Below are positions 24,267 through 37,199 of a DNA stretch of 50,711 bases, one piece after another. Each line of letters begins with the position of its first letter. The first letter of the stretch is position 1. The notes under the pieces are model-generated. The model was not told the DNA's origin, searched no databases, and saw only the letters and a program-made list of their open reading frames with translations. Both the position numbers and the translations under genes were made by a program. This DNA is from Actinokineospora inagensis DSM 44258 (lineage in GTDB: Bacteria; Actinomycetota; Actinomycetes; Mycobacteriales; Pseudonocardiaceae), in assembly GCF_000482865.1 (NCBI RefSeq), contig NZ_AXWW01000057.1, forward strand, positions 1 through 50,711, given 5' to 3'.

Positions 24267-24905
24267 ATGAGCACGATCAGCCGGAGCGGCTACACCCGTG
24301 CCACCACCCGGGTCGCGGTCCGTGCCGAGGGGGCGAGCGAGCTGGACACCGAGACGCCGACGCTGGACCACGTGCTGTGGCGGCGGGCCGCCGAGGGCGA
24401 CCGGTCGGCGTTCGGCGAGTTGTTCGAGCGGCACGCCGAGGCGGTGTGGAACCACGCGTACCGGCTGACCGGGTCGTGGGCGCTCGCCGAGGACGTGACG
24501 TCGGCGACGTTCCTGACCGCGTGGCGGAAGGTGACCGGGATGACGCTGGTGCGGGAGAGCGCGCTGCCCTGGCTGTACGCGGTGGCGGGCAACATCGCCC
24601 GCACCGAACACCGCCGGTCGACCCGGTTCCTGCGCGCGCTGCGCCGATTACCCACTGACGGGGTGGGCGAGGACCACGCCGACGCGGTGGTGGAACGGGT
24701 CGACGTTGACCGGCGGACCAGGCAGGTGTCGCACGCGGTGCAGTCGCTGCCGCGGGCGGAACGGGAGGCGGTTCAGTTGTGCCTGCTCGGCGGGGTGCCG
24801 GTGGCCGACGCCGCGGCGCTGCTGGGGATCGCGGAACCTAGCGTGCGGGCCCGGCTGTCCCGGGCGCGGAGCAGGCTGCGGACGATGCTGGAGGTGACCC
24901 GGTGA
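24267..24905 (+). CDS. ECF-type RNA polymerase sigma factor
   Basis: A 212-aa extracytoplasmic-function sigma factor. Region 2 covers about 45-110 (SAFGELFERHAEAVWNHAYRL, ALAEDVTSATFLTAWRKV) and region 4 about 150-208 (LPRAEREAVQLCLLGGVPVADAAALLG with the HTH SVRARLSRARSRLR). The first ~35 residues are a less conserved extension; the start could be further downstream. The stop overlaps the next gene's GTG, so the two are co-translated, as for sigma/anti-sigma pairs. Which ECF subgroup is not determined. Confidence 0.9.
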   Translation: MSTISRSGYTRATTRVAVRAEGASELDTETPTLDHVLWRRAAEGDRSAFGELFERHAEAVWNHAYRLTGSWALAEDVTSATFLTAWRKVTGMTLVRESALPWLYAVAGNIARTEHRRSTRFLRALRRLPTDGVGEDHADAVVERVDVDRRTRQVSHAVQSLPRAEREAVQLCLLGGVPVADAAALLGIAEPSVRARLSRARSRLRTMLEVTR

Positions 24906-25600
24906 ACGAGGAATGGACCCCACCGCTGCCGCCGCGGCGGCCACTGCCCGCGGAGATCCGGGTCCGGCTGCGGGCCAGGATCGCCGACCGGCAACCGCGC
25001 CGCTGGCCCGGACTGGTGGCGTTGGTCGCCGCCGGGGTGGTCGCCATGACGCTGGTGGCCGTCCCGCTGGTGCGGTGGCCGGGGCCCCGCGCGGACATGG
25101 CCGCGATGACCCTGCCGGAGGTGCGACCCACCCTGGTCGACGACGCCCAGGCGCGCGCCGACATCGGCCGCTGCTGGCTGCGGCTGAGCGCGGCCGGTCG
25201 CACGGACTACCCGAACCCGACCGACTGGGTCCCGCTGTTCACCTTCTCCGCCTTCAGCAGCGACGTGACCGTGGTCGCTTCTGGCCAGACCATGTTCGCG
25301 TGCACGACAACTCCGGAATCGGTGGCCCTGTCGACGCCCGTTGTTCTGCGGCGGCCGACGACTCCGACGGTGCTGATGGCGACTACGGAGGGGGTGATCA
25401 TGGGGTTGGTGCCTGAAGGTGTTGATGAACTGCGGGTTTCGGCTGATGGGTTTGGTGCGCAGGTGAAGGTGGTGGCGGGGATCTTTGTGGCGGCGTTTGG
25501 GGGGAATCGGCCGGTTACGCCGCCGGTGGCGGATATTCCTGGGCGGGGCGCGTTTCGGTTGGATTCGTTGCCCATTCCGGGGTTTACGCAGGTTGATTGA
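24902..25600 (+). CDS. Single-pass membrane protein, putative anti-sigma partner
   Basis: 232 aa: short cytoplasmic N-terminus with basic residues (about 1-35), one membrane helix (WPGLVALVAAGVVAMTLVAVPLV, about 37-59, split here only for reading) and a ~170-aa outside domain. Position and the 4-bp overlap with the sigma gene suggest it controls the sigma factor. There is no HxxxCxxC zinc motif of ZAS anti-sigmas, so this is inference. From about 25360 codon use changes: GGT, GTT, GAT and TTT become common, unlike the first half of the gene. Confidence 0.7.
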   Translation: MNEEWTPPLPPRRPLPAEIRVRLRARIADRQPRRWPGLVALVAAGVVAMTLVAVPLVRWPGPRADMAAMTLPEVRPTLVDDAQARADIGRCWLRLSAAGRTDYPNPTDWVPLFTFSAFSSDVTVVASGQTMFACTTTPESVALSTPVVLRRPTTPTVLMATTEGVIMGLVPEGVDELRVSADGFGAQVKVVAGIFVAAFGGNRPVTPPVADIPGRGAFRLDSLPIPGFTQVD

Positions 25601-25677
25601 CTGGCGCGTTGCCGGGTGATGGCGGTGCTGCTGGGTGGGCGGTACTGCCGGCTGGGGTGGGCTCGGGTGGGGTGGAC

Positions 25678-25815
25678 TGTCGGTGGGGTCGTTTAGGCTG
25701 TGCATTCAGGGGCTCAAGTTCGGGTTGATCATGGTTGTTGGTCGGCGGGCGGTTTTGTCGGTGGGCTTGGGTAGGCTGTGTATTCGGGGGCTCTGTTCTC
25801 GGTTGATCTTGGTGT
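25678..25815. repeat. Two-copy ~78-bp direct repeat
   Basis: Copies begin at TGTCGGTGGG at 25678 and 25756. Both contain TAGGCTGTG(C/T)ATTC(A/G)GGGGCTC and GGTTGATC(A/T)TGGT in the same order. Divergence is moderate. Confidence 0.7.
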
Positions 25816-25916
25816 GAGGGGGCGCTGGGCCTCGGCTGGGCCTCGGCTGCGCCTCGGGGGTCGGCCTGGTCGCCTTCGGCGACGCCGGCGCTTGGGCGCC
25901 AGATAAAGCGGTGGTG

Positions 25917-26063
25917 CCCGTTGTGGTGAAGTTGTTTTGTTTGGGGCCCCTAGCGGTGGCCTGGGTAAGGCTAAAAGGCGGGGCCACTGGAAAGACGTGG
26001 CCTTACCCGCCAGCCGGCTTAGGCCACCGCTCCCCCCAAACAAAACAACTTCACCACAACGGG
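25917..26063. mobile_element. 147-bp fold-back (MITE-like) element
   Basis: Perfect 30-bp terminal inverted repeats at 25917-25946 and 26034-26063 (outer end CCCGTTGTGGTG). Further inside, an 11-bp pair (AGCGGTGGCCT 25952-25962 / 26021-26031), a 9-bp pair (GGGTAAGGC 25963-25971 / 26000-26008) and an innermost GGCCAC / GTGGCC pair continue the stem. Nearly the whole element can fold into one long hairpin. It encodes nothing credible. No target duplication is obvious. A MITE is the best label; a structured RNA or giant terminator is an alternative. Confidence 0.7.
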
Positions 26064-26077
26064 CGGTTGGGATCGGC

Positions 26078-26400
26078 GGGTTTCGAGGCGCGCGGCGCCG
26101 GTGTGGAGCTTCGTCGATGTGGGGTGGGTTTTGAGGCGCGCGGGGCGGGTTGGCGGCCTTCGTCGATATAGGGTGGGTTTTGAGGGCGCGGGTGCGGGAG
26201 TGGCGCTTCGTCGGTGAGGAGTGGGTTTCGAGGCGCGCGGGGCGGTTGGCGGCCTTCGTCGATGTGGGGTGGGTTTCGAGGCGCGCGGGGCAGGTGTGGA
26301 GCTTTGTCGATTTGCGTGAGGGTTCGAGGGGGTGCGGTGTGGGAGTGGGGCTTCGTCGATGAGGGGTGGCGGGTTTGAGGGCGCGGGGGGGCGCATTCTC
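26078..26400. repeat. Seven-copy ~48-bp G-rich tandem repeat
   Basis: Copies start with GGGTTT(C/T)GAGG at 26078, 26126, 26175, 26223, 26271, 26320 and 26371 (spacings 48, 49, 48, 48, 49, 51). Most share GGCGCGCGGGGC followed by CTTCGTCGAT near the end of the unit. The spacing is not a constant multiple of three, so conserved protein coding is unlikely. The plus strand has many short G-runs. Confidence 0.85.
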
Positions 26401-26446
26401 GATAGTGAGTGGGGGTAATTGGGCGGTTGTTGTTGTTTTATGGGGG

Positions 26447-28474
26447 TTAGATGAGGTCGAGGGGGTCTAGTTGGATGCGGAGGGGGGCGGGGTCTTTGCG
26501 GGCGGTGCGGATGGCTTGGGCGGTGGCGAGGGCGGTGGCCAGGGCGCGGCCTTGGGTGCGGTCGACTCGGATGAGGGCGCGTTCGCGGGGGTCGGGGGTG
26601 TTGGGGAGGGGGACGGGGCCGAGGACTTCGGCTGTGTCGGGGAGGGTGAGGTCGTCGAGGAGGCGGGCAAGGGCGCTGGGGGGGCCGTCGATGGAGGCCA
26701 TGCGGACGGCGGGGGGGAAGTTGAGGTCGGTGCGGGCCGCGAGTTCGAGGGCGGCGTGCCAGGCGGGGTCCCAGCGGACGAGGGCTTGGACGGGGGGCAG
26801 GGTTGAGTCGGCGAGGACGATGACTCGGCCGCCGGTGGGGGCGGGGCGGACCAGGGTGGCGGCGGTCATCCAGCGGCGGAGGGCTTCCTCGGTGGCGCGC
26901 AGGTCGGCGCGGCCGAGGAGGGACCAGGCGTCAAGTAGCAGAGCGGCGCCGTAGCCGGTGGGGGCTACGGGTTCGGCGCCGGGGGTGGCGACGACGATGG
27001 CCGGTTTTCCGTCGACGGTGGCCAGGACCTCGCTTGCGCCGGAGGTGCGGACGGGGAAGCCGGGGAAGGCCCGGCCCAACTCCTCCGCTGTGCGTTTGGC
27101 GCCGACGACGGCGGCGCGGAGGCGGCGGGAGCCGCAGTGTTGGCACTTGAAGTTGGCTTCGGTGGCGGCGCACCAGCGGCAGGCGGGGGGGCGGGCTTCT
27201 CCAGCGGACGAGGGCACGCCGAGGGGGCCTGCGCAGCGGCGGCAGCGGGCGGGGGCGCGGCATTCCTGGCAGGTCAGGGCGGGCACGTAGCCCCGGCGGG
27301 GGACCTGGACGAGTACCGGGTGGCCTGCGGCCAACGCGGATCGGGCGGCCTCGAAGGCCACCGTCGGCACCCGGGCGGTGCGGGCGGCGGGGTCCCTGGC
27401 CAACTGGGAGTCGTGCTCGCCGATCGCGGTGACGCGGGGGGCGGCGGCCCGGACCTCGGCGCGGTCGGCGACGATGGCGGGCGCCCAGCCGGACTCGACC
27501 AGCAACTGGGCCTCGGCGGTGCGGGCGAAACCGCCGACGAGCAGGGCGGCGCCGGTGCGGGTGGCGCGCTGGATCAGCACGTCCCGGACGTGCGGGTACG
27601 GGGAGCGCTGGTCGGCGTGCTGGTCGTCGCCGTCGTCCCAGACGACCAGGACCCCCGCGTTCGGGATCGGCGCGTAGGCGGTGGCCCGGGTGCCGACGAC
27701 GATCTTCGCCTGGCCGCGGCGCAACCGCAGCCAACCCCGGTACCGCTTGGCGGGGCCAAGATCAGCCGACAGCGTGACGACGGCGTCCGCGCCCGCGATG
27801 GCGGCGCAGGCCGCGTGCACGCGGGCGACGTCGCGGTGGTCGGGGACGACGATCACGGCGCCGCGCGGGGACGACACCGCGACCTCGGCCAGCCGGGCGG
27901 GCCAGTCCTCCCCCGGCAGCGCCTGCCACACGGCGTGCGCCTGCCGTCCCGCGCGCAAGGCGTCCACAAAGGCCGTCCCACGCGGATAACGCGACCACCC
28001 GGCCAGGTCCGGCTCGGCCGGTGCCTCGGCGGGTGGGCCGGGTTCCTCGGCCTCCACCCGCGCGTGCCGGGGCGGGATCGCCAGCCGCAGGACGTCGACC
28101 ATGGTCCCGCCGTAGCGGTCGGCCACCGCGCGGCACAGGTCCGCGAGCTCGGGGGTGAGGACCGGTTCCGGTGAGACGACCTTCTCCAGGAACAGCAGCC
28201 GCCGGGCGTCGAAATCGGACTCGGCGACGCGGGTGGCGATGAAACCGTCGGTCAGTTGCCGGTTGAACCGGACGCGGACCCGGCACCCCGGTACCGCCTC
28301 CGCGTCGAGCTTGGCGGGCACGAGGTAGTCGAACGTGCGGTCCAGGTGGGCCAGCGGGGCGTCCACCCACACCCTCGCCACCGGCAGGGTCGCGGCGGCG
28401 GTCTGGTTGCCCTTGGCCACCGGGGGCGGCTTGACCGGCACCTCGAACAGGGCGTCGGTGTCGGGTTCGGGCAT
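26447..28474 (-). CDS. priA: Primosomal protein PriA (actinobacterial type, no helicase motifs)
   Basis: Replication-restart protein, 675 aa. The N-terminal DNA-binding domain (VARVWVDAPLAHLDRTFDYLVP, about 32-53) is clear, and four CxxC pairs bind zinc: CQEC, CRRC, CRWC and CQHC (about 405-450). The Walker A GKT motif expected in E. coli PriA is missing, and the DEEH box is replaced by WDDGDDQ. Mycobacterial PriA is similarly divergent and thought not to be a helicase. The last ~180 codons use many A-ending codons (CAA, GAA, CGA, AAA), unlike the first half. Confidence 0.92.
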   Translation of the reverse strand: MPEPDTDALFEVPVKPPPVAKGNQTAAATLPVARVWVDAPLAHLDRTFDYLVPAKLDAEAVPGCRVRVRFNRQLTDGFIATRVAESDFDARRLLFLEKVVSPEPVLTPELADLCRAVADRYGGTMVDVLRLAIPPRHARVEAEEPGPPAEAPAEPDLAGWSRYPRGTAFVDALRAGRQAHAVWQALPGEDWPARLAEVAVSSPRGAVIVVPDHRDVARVHAACAAIAGADAVVTLSADLGPAKRYRGWLRLRRGQAKIVVGTRATAYAPIPNAGVLVVWDDGDDQHADQRSPYPHVRDVLIQRATRTGAALLVGGFARTAEAQLLVESGWAPAIVADRAEVRAAAPRVTAIGEHDSQLARDPAARTARVPTVAFEAARSALAAGHPVLVQVPRRGYVPALTCQECRAPARCRRCAGPLGVPSSAGEARPPACRWCAATEANFKCQHCGSRRLRAAVVGAKRTAEELGRAFPGFPVRTSGASEVLATVDGKPAIVVATPGAEPVAPTGYGAALLLDAWSLLGRADLRATEEALRRWMTAATLVRPAPTGGRVIVLADSTLPPVQALVRWDPAWHAALELAARTDLNFPPAVRMASIDGPPSALARLLDDLTLPDTAEVLGPVPLPNTPDPRERALIRVDRTQGRALATALATAQAIRTARKDPAPLRIQLDPLDLI

Positions 28475-28495
28475 AGCGGCTGGTCTACCAGACCC

Positions 28496-28927
28496 TCACT
28501 CGCCGCCGTCAGTCCGGTCGACCCGCTCGACGTCGAGGTAGGCCGCGTACAGGGCGGCGATCTCGGCGCGGTCACCCGTTCGGGCCTCTTCGCGGACGCG
28601 GCGGTTGAGACCCGCCGGGAAGCCGTGCTTGAGCAACCGCCGCTCGGACGCGTCCTCCATGAACGACAGCGAGAAGTACAGTCCGGTGAGGTACCCCGCC
28701 GCGACCATCGACAGCCGCAACGACAGGTCGCCGGGCACCAGCAGCAACAACCACAACGGCAGGAACAGCACGAGCACCCGCGAGAAGTGCCGCAGCACCC
28801 AGGTACGGGCAGTCAGGTCCCAGAGCACCCACGGCCGGTAGCGCTCGGGCAGCGTCCCGCCGACCGCGTACCAGACCCAACGACACGGCCCAGGTCGCTG
28901 AAATCGCATGTCAGTGCGGGTGGACAC
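28496..28927 (-). CDS. DUF5313 membrane protein
   Basis: 143 aa. RFQRPGPCRWVWYAVGGTLPERYRPWVLWDLT at the N-terminus matches my recollection of the actinobacterial DUF5313 family. Two hydrophobic segments follow (VLVLFLPLWLLLLVPG and LSMVAAGYLTGLYFSLSF), then a charged cytoplasmic C-terminus with EERRL/REEARTGDRAEI-type residues. Lies between metK and priA, 22 bp before priA, so probably co-transcribed with it. Function unknown. Confidence 0.8.
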   Translation of the reverse strand: MSTRTDMRFQRPGPCRWVWYAVGGTLPERYRPWVLWDLTARTWVLRHFSRVLVLFLPLWLLLLVPGDLSLRLSMVAAGYLTGLYFSLSFMEDASERRLLKHGFPAGLNRRVREEARTGDRAEIAALYAAYLDVERVDRTDGGE

Positions 28928-28934
28928 GGATGAT

Positions 28935-28970
28935 CACCTCTCCCCCGGGTTACCCACCGGGGGAGAGGTG
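28935..28970 (-). terminator. Terminator downstream of metK
   Basis: CACCTCTCCCCCGG (28935-28948), an 8-nt loop and the perfect 14-bp complement (28957-28970), 12 bp beyond the metK stop. It separates the metK transcript from the DUF5313-priA pair. Confidence 0.85.
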
Positions 28971-28982
28971 ACACCTCTTGTC

Positions 28983-30188
<1,206 letters not shown>

Positions 30189-30250
30189 GAGTTACCCCAC
30201 TCATCCGCCCTGTGTCCGGGCAACTGTACTGAAGCACGGTGACACCGGGC

Positions 30251-31486
30251 TCAACGTTTGAGCAGACCCACAACGGCGTCCCACACTTCGGTGGCCAACT
30301 GCGCCTTGGAGCCCAACGCGATAGGGCGTTCGGCGCCGCTCGCGGCGAGCAGCCAGCCCGCGTTGTCCTCGGTCTCGAACGCCTTGCCCTCGCCGACCGC
30401 GTTGACGACCAGCAGGTCGCAGCCCTTGCGCCGGAGCTTGGCGCGGGCGTGGTCGAGCACGTCGGCCCCGGAGTCGCCGGTTTCCGCGGCGAACCCGACG
30501 ATGACCTGGTCAGCGGGTAACTTCCCGTTCCCGCGCGCGGTGACCAGCTCGGCGAGCACGTCCGGGTTGCGGGTGAGCGCCACCGGGTCGGGGTCCCGTT
30601 CGGTCTTCTTGATCTTGTACTCGGCCGCGGCGACCGGCCGGAAGTCCGCCACCGCGGCGGCCATGACCACCACGTCCGCGTGCTCGGCGGCCGCGTGCAC
30701 GGCGTCGCGCAACTGCAGCGCCGTACCGGCGCGCACCAGGTCGACCCCGGCGGGCTCAGGCAGCGCGAGCGTGTGCGCGGACACCAGCGTGACGTGCGCG
30801 CCGCGCTGGGCGGCGGTGCGGGCCAGCGCGTAGCCCTGCTTGCCGGACGACCGGTTGCCCAGGTAGCGGACCGGGTCCAGCGGCTCGCGGGTCCCACCGG
30901 CGGAGACGACGACCCGGACGCCATCGAGGTCGCGCGGCAGCGCGTCGCCGCGGTGCAGCAGCAGCCGGGCGAGGTCGACGATCTCGGCCGGGTCGGCCAA
31001 GCGGCCCTTGCCCGTGTCGGCGCCGGTCAGCCTGCCGCTGGCGGGCTCGGTGACGACCGTCCCGCGCTCGCGCAGGGTCGCCACGTTGGCCCGGGTGGCC
31101 GGGTGCTCCCACATCTCGGTGTGCATGGCCGGGACCATCAGCACCGGGCAGCGCGCGGTGAGCAGCGTGCCGGTGAGCAGGTCGTCGGCCATGCCGTGCG
31201 CGGCGCGGGCCAGCAGGTCCGCCGTCGCGGGGACGACGAGCACCAGGTCGGCCTCTTGGCCGAGCCGGACGTGCGGCACCTCCGGCACGTCGGAGAACAC
31301 GCCGGTGTGCACTTTGTTGCCGGAGAGTGCCTCGAAGGTGGCCGCCCCGACGAACCGCAGCGCGGCCTCGGTGGGCACCACCCGCACGTGGTGACCGGAC
31401 TCGGTCAACCGGCGCAGGACCTCACAGGCTTTGTAGGCGGCGATCCCGCCGCCGACACCCAGAACGACCCTGGGTCGCCCGCTCAC
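30251..31486 (-). CDS. coaBC: Bifunctional phosphopantothenoylcysteine decarboxylase/synthase
   Basis: Two consecutive CoA-pathway steps. 411 aa. N-terminal CoaC flavoprotein domain ([50 protein letters not shown]) and C-terminal CoaB synthase ([27 protein letters not shown], about 190-216; KIKK near 280). GTG start overlaps the rpoZ stop. Confidence 0.97.
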   Translation of the reverse strand: MSGRPRVVLGVGGGIAAYKACEVLRRLTESGHHVRVVPTEAALRFVGAATFEALSGNKVHTGVFSDVPEVPHVRLGQEADLVLVVPATADLLARAAHGMADDLLTGTLLTARCPVLMVPAMHTEMWEHPATRANVATLRERGTVVTEPASGRLTGADTGKGRLADPAEIVDLARLLLHRGDALPRDLDGVRVVVSAGGTREPLDPVRYLGNRSSGKQGYALARTAAQRGAHVTLVSAHTLALPEPAGVDLVRAGTALQLRDAVHAAAEHADVVVMAAAVADFRPVAAAEYKIKKTERDPDPVALTRNPDVLAELVTARGNGKLPADQVIVGFAAETGDSGADVLDHARAKLRRKGCDLLVVNAVGEGKAFETEDNAGWLLAASGAERPIALGSKAQLATEVWDAVVGLLKR

Positions 31487-31770
31487 TCGCCCTCGGTGTG
31501 CTCAAGGAGGCCGGAGTGGATCTCGCGCAGGGCGATGGACAGCGGCTTCTCCCGGGGGCCGGGCTCGACCAGCGGGCCGACGTACTCCAGCAGGCCCTCA
31601 CCGAGCTGCGCGTAGTAGTCGTTGATCTGCCGCGCGCGCTTGGCCGCGTAGATGACCAGCGCGTACTTGGAGCTGACCTTGTCCAGCAGGTCGTCGATCG
31701 GGGGGTTGGTGATGCCTTCGAGCTGGGTCTGCGGCTCGCCGAGAGCGCCGAGCTCGGTAGGGGTGATCAC
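31483..31770 (-). CDS. rpoZ: RNA polymerase omega subunit
   Basis: 95-aa omega subunit assisting RNA polymerase assembly. Contains [29 protein letters not shown], the diagnostic omega stretch, with an actinobacterial C-terminal tail. GTG start overlaps the gmk stop; gmk-rpoZ-coaBC is the standard order. Confidence 0.97.
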   Translation of the reverse strand: MITPTELGALGEPQTQLEGITNPPIDDLLDKVSSKYALVIYAAKRARQINDYYAQLGEGLLEYVGPLVEPGPREKPLSIALREIHSGLLEHTEGE

Positions 31771-32384
31771 TCGTGGTACTCCTGGTTCGAGGGGTCCGGA
31801 AGTACCAAGGTTAGCAACTCCCGGGCGGCGGCCCGCACATCGGCGTTCACCACGACCGCGTCGAACTCGGCCTCGGCGGCCAGTTCCTCCTTGGCCACGG
31901 CCAGCCTGCGGGCCACCACGTCGGGGTCCTCGGTGCCGCGGCCGGTCAACCGGGACACCAGGGTGTCCCAGGTCGGCGGCACCAGCATGACCAGGTACGC
32001 CCCGGGCATCGCGGCGCGCACCTGGCGCGCGCCCTGGAGTTCGATCTCCAGGACCGCGGGCCTGCCCGCGACCAGCGCGGCCTCGACCGGGCCGCGTGGG
32101 GTGCCGTAGCAGTTGCCCGCGTACTCGGCGTGTTCGAGCAGCTCACCGCACCGCACCATGCGGGTGAACTCGGCGTGGTCGACGAAGTGGTAGTGCGCGC
32201 CGTCGACCTCGCCCGGCCGGGGGCGGCGGGTGGTCGCGGACACGCTGAAGTAGACGTCCGGGTGCAGCCTGCGCAGCTCGGCGACCACGCTCGACTTGCC
32301 GACCCCGGACGGGCCCGACACGACAGTGAGCCGGGACCGGTACTGGCCCGGTCCCGGCTCACCGCCAGGCGACTGCTCGGTCAC
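31767..32384 (-). CDS. gmk: Guanylate kinase
   Basis: GMP to GDP. 205 aa. P-loop [14 protein letters not shown] (about 22-35), the GMP-binding block [22 protein letters not shown] and [18 protein letters not shown] start overlaps the mihF stop. Confidence 0.97.
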   Translation of the reverse strand: MTEQSPGGEPGPGQYRSRLTVVSGPSGVGKSSVVAELRRLHPDVYFSVSATTRRPRPGEVDGAHYHFVDHAEFTRMVRCGELLEHAEYAGNCYGTPRGPVEAALVAGRPAVLEIELQGARQVRAAMPGAYLVMLVPPTWDTLVSRLTGRGTEDPDVVARRLAVAKEELAAEAEFDAVVVNADVRAAARELLTLVLPDPSNQEYHE

Positions 32385-32698
32385 TCGCCGCTGAACTCGG
32401 CCAGCAGCGCCTTGCGCTGCCGGTCACCGAGGCCGCGCAGGCGCCTGCTCGGCGCGATCTCCAGGCGCTCGATGATCTGCTGGGCGCGCACCTTGCCGAC
32501 GCCCGGCAGGGCCTCCAGCAGGGCGGTGACCTTCATCTTGCCCAGGACCTCGTCGTTGTCAGACTGGGCCAGCACGTCTTTGAGGGTGGTTCCGCCTCGC
32601 TTCAGGCGCTCCTTGAGTTCGGCTCGGGCGCGACGAGCGGCAGCCGCCTTCTCCAGCGCTGCGGCCCGCTGCTCCTCGGTGAGCTGGGGAAGGGCCAC
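32381..32698 (-). CDS. mihF: Actinobacterial integration host factor MihF
   Basis: A 105-aa nucleoid-associated protein, essential in mycobacteria and unrelated to E. coli [29 protein letters not shown] then LKRGG, followed by the helix-two-turns-helix region [32 protein letters not shown] (about 62-95). GTG at 32698 with GGAGG 5 nt upstream. First gene of mihF-gmk-rpoZ-coaBC, behind the promoter at 32743-32772. Confidence 0.96.
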   Translation of the reverse strand: MALPQLTEEQRAAALEKAAAARRARAELKERLKRGGTTLKDVLAQSDNDEVLGKMKVTALLEALPGVGKVRAQQIIERLEIAPSRRLRGLGDRQRKALLAEFSGE

Positions 32699-32742
32699 GA
32701 TTTCCTCCGTGGGGGTGGGATTTCTTCCGGATCGGTGCCGCG

Positions 32743-32772
32743 ACGTTACCGACCCCTGGCCTGCGGGGACAA
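32743..32772 (-). promoter_or_regulatory. mihF operon promoter
   Basis: Minus strand: -35 TTGTCC (32772-32767), 18-bp spacer, -10 TAACGT (32748-32743). Predicted start near 32736 gives a ~38-nt leader ending in the GGAGG site of mihF. The -10 resembles growth-regulated actinobacterial promoters. Upstream lies a GTTGATCAAC palindrome (32813-32822) and direct repeats of ACCGTCAC (about 32868-32890) that could be regulator sites. Confidence 0.6.
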
Positions 32773-33011
32773 CGCGGGTCCGCCATGTGCGATGCGTGAA
32801 CGGCCGACCGAAGTTGATCAACAACCAGTGATGTCCGGCAGCCTGACCTGCGACTACACCCTCGTGGCGACCGTCACAGTCACCGTCACGCAGCGTTGTC
32901 GCGTCATCGGCGGTTCGCGAAAGTGTCGCCTCCGCCACTCCCGGAAGCCCCCCGAACACACCCGGTCAGCCCACAGCCGTCTACCTGCGTGAACGCGACG
33001 CGGGCAACCCA

Positions 33012-33053
33012 AATCCCCCCGGAGGCCACGAATCGGGCCGGGCCGGGGGGATT
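33012..33053 (-). terminator. Terminator downstream of pyrF
   Basis: AATCCCCCCGG (33012-33022) and its perfect complement (33043-33053) form an 11-bp outer stem around a GC-rich loop, 14 bp beyond the pyrF stop. It closes the pyr operon. Confidence 0.65.
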
Positions 33054-33066
33054 GAGCGGGTGGGGT

Positions 33067-33890
33067 TCAGCGCGCGGCGGCCGCCAGTTCGTCGCGGACC
33101 CGCCGGGCCGCCGACCGCAGCGCGGCGACGTCCGGGCCGTGCCGGAGCACGTCGCGGGAGCTGGTCGGCAGGACGTGCGGCAGGGCCGGGCCGAAGACGC
33201 GGGCCAGGTCGGCCGGTCCGGCGCCCTGGGCACCCAGTCCCGGGGCCAGGATCGGCCCGTTGAGGCTGGTGAGGTCCAGGTCCGTACGACCCACGGTCGC
33301 GCCGATCACGAGCCCCACGGAGCCGACTGGGGCCTGGTCCGCGTTGCGCGCGGCGGCCTGGTCGACGATCGACTGGGCGACCGGCCTGCCGTCCGCGCTC
33401 GCCCGCTGCACGCCCGCGCCCTCCGGGTTGGAGGTCAGCGCGAGCACGAACACACCGCGACCGGTGCGCTCGGCCAGGTCGATGGCCGGGTCCAGCGAGC
33501 CGAAGCCCAGGTACGGGGACACGGTGATCGCGTCGGCCGCCAGCGGTGAGTCGTCCGACAGGTATGCCTGGGCGTAGGCGGCCATGGTCGAGCCGATGTC
33601 GCCGCGCTTGACGTCGAGCAGCACCAACGCGCCCGCGGACCGCGCGTCGGCGATCACCCGTTCCAGCACGGCGACCCCCCGCGAGCCGTGCGCCTCGAAG
33701 AACGCCGACTGCGGTTTGAGCACCGAGATGTCGTCGGCGAACGCGTCCACGCAGGTCAACGCGAACCGCTCCAGGCCGCTCACGTCGCAGGGCAGGCCCC
33801 ACTGGTCGAGCAGCCCGGGGTGCGGGTCGATGCCGACGCACAGCGACCCGCGGTCGGCGACGGCAGCGGTCAGCCGGGCCCCGAACGGGG

Positions 33891-33894
<4 letters not shown>
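33067..33894 (-). CDS. pyrF: Orotidine 5'-phosphate decarboxylase
   Basis: OMP to UMP, last step of UMP synthesis. 275 aa, the long actinobacterial type. [16 protein letters not shown] (18-33) and the catalytic [20 protein letters not shown] (Asp-Lys-Asp array, about 93-112). GTG start overlaps the carB stop; last gene of the operon. Confidence 0.96.

Positions 33895-37198
<3,304 letters not shown>

Positions 37199-37199
<1 letters not shown>

Larger units (their letters stand above)
25601..26446. other. 846-bp gene-free region before priA
   Basis: No credible gene. On the plus strand it is G/T-rich and C-poor. From left to right it holds two copies of a ~78-bp direct repeat (25678-25815), short CTCGGCTG(G/C)GC tandem repeats (about 25830-25856), a 147-bp fold-back element (25917-26063) and seven ~48-bp repeats (26078-26400). 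The flanking genes converge on it. Confidence 0.7.

Noticed and set aside
26019-26396. Minus-strand frame with 16-residue Pro/Arg-rich repeats over the 48-bp array
   Set aside because: Repeat spacings of 49 and 51 bp move the repeats between frames, so the coding periodicity is not preserved; no ribosome binding site.
26078-26400. CRISPR array
   Set aside because: The whole 48-bp unit is repeated with no unique spacers, and no cas genes are present. The 182-bp array at 18940 fails for the same reason.
30189-30250. SAM riboswitch before metK
   Set aside because: The gap is 62 bp, too short for a SAM riboswitch, and lacks the expected paired segments.
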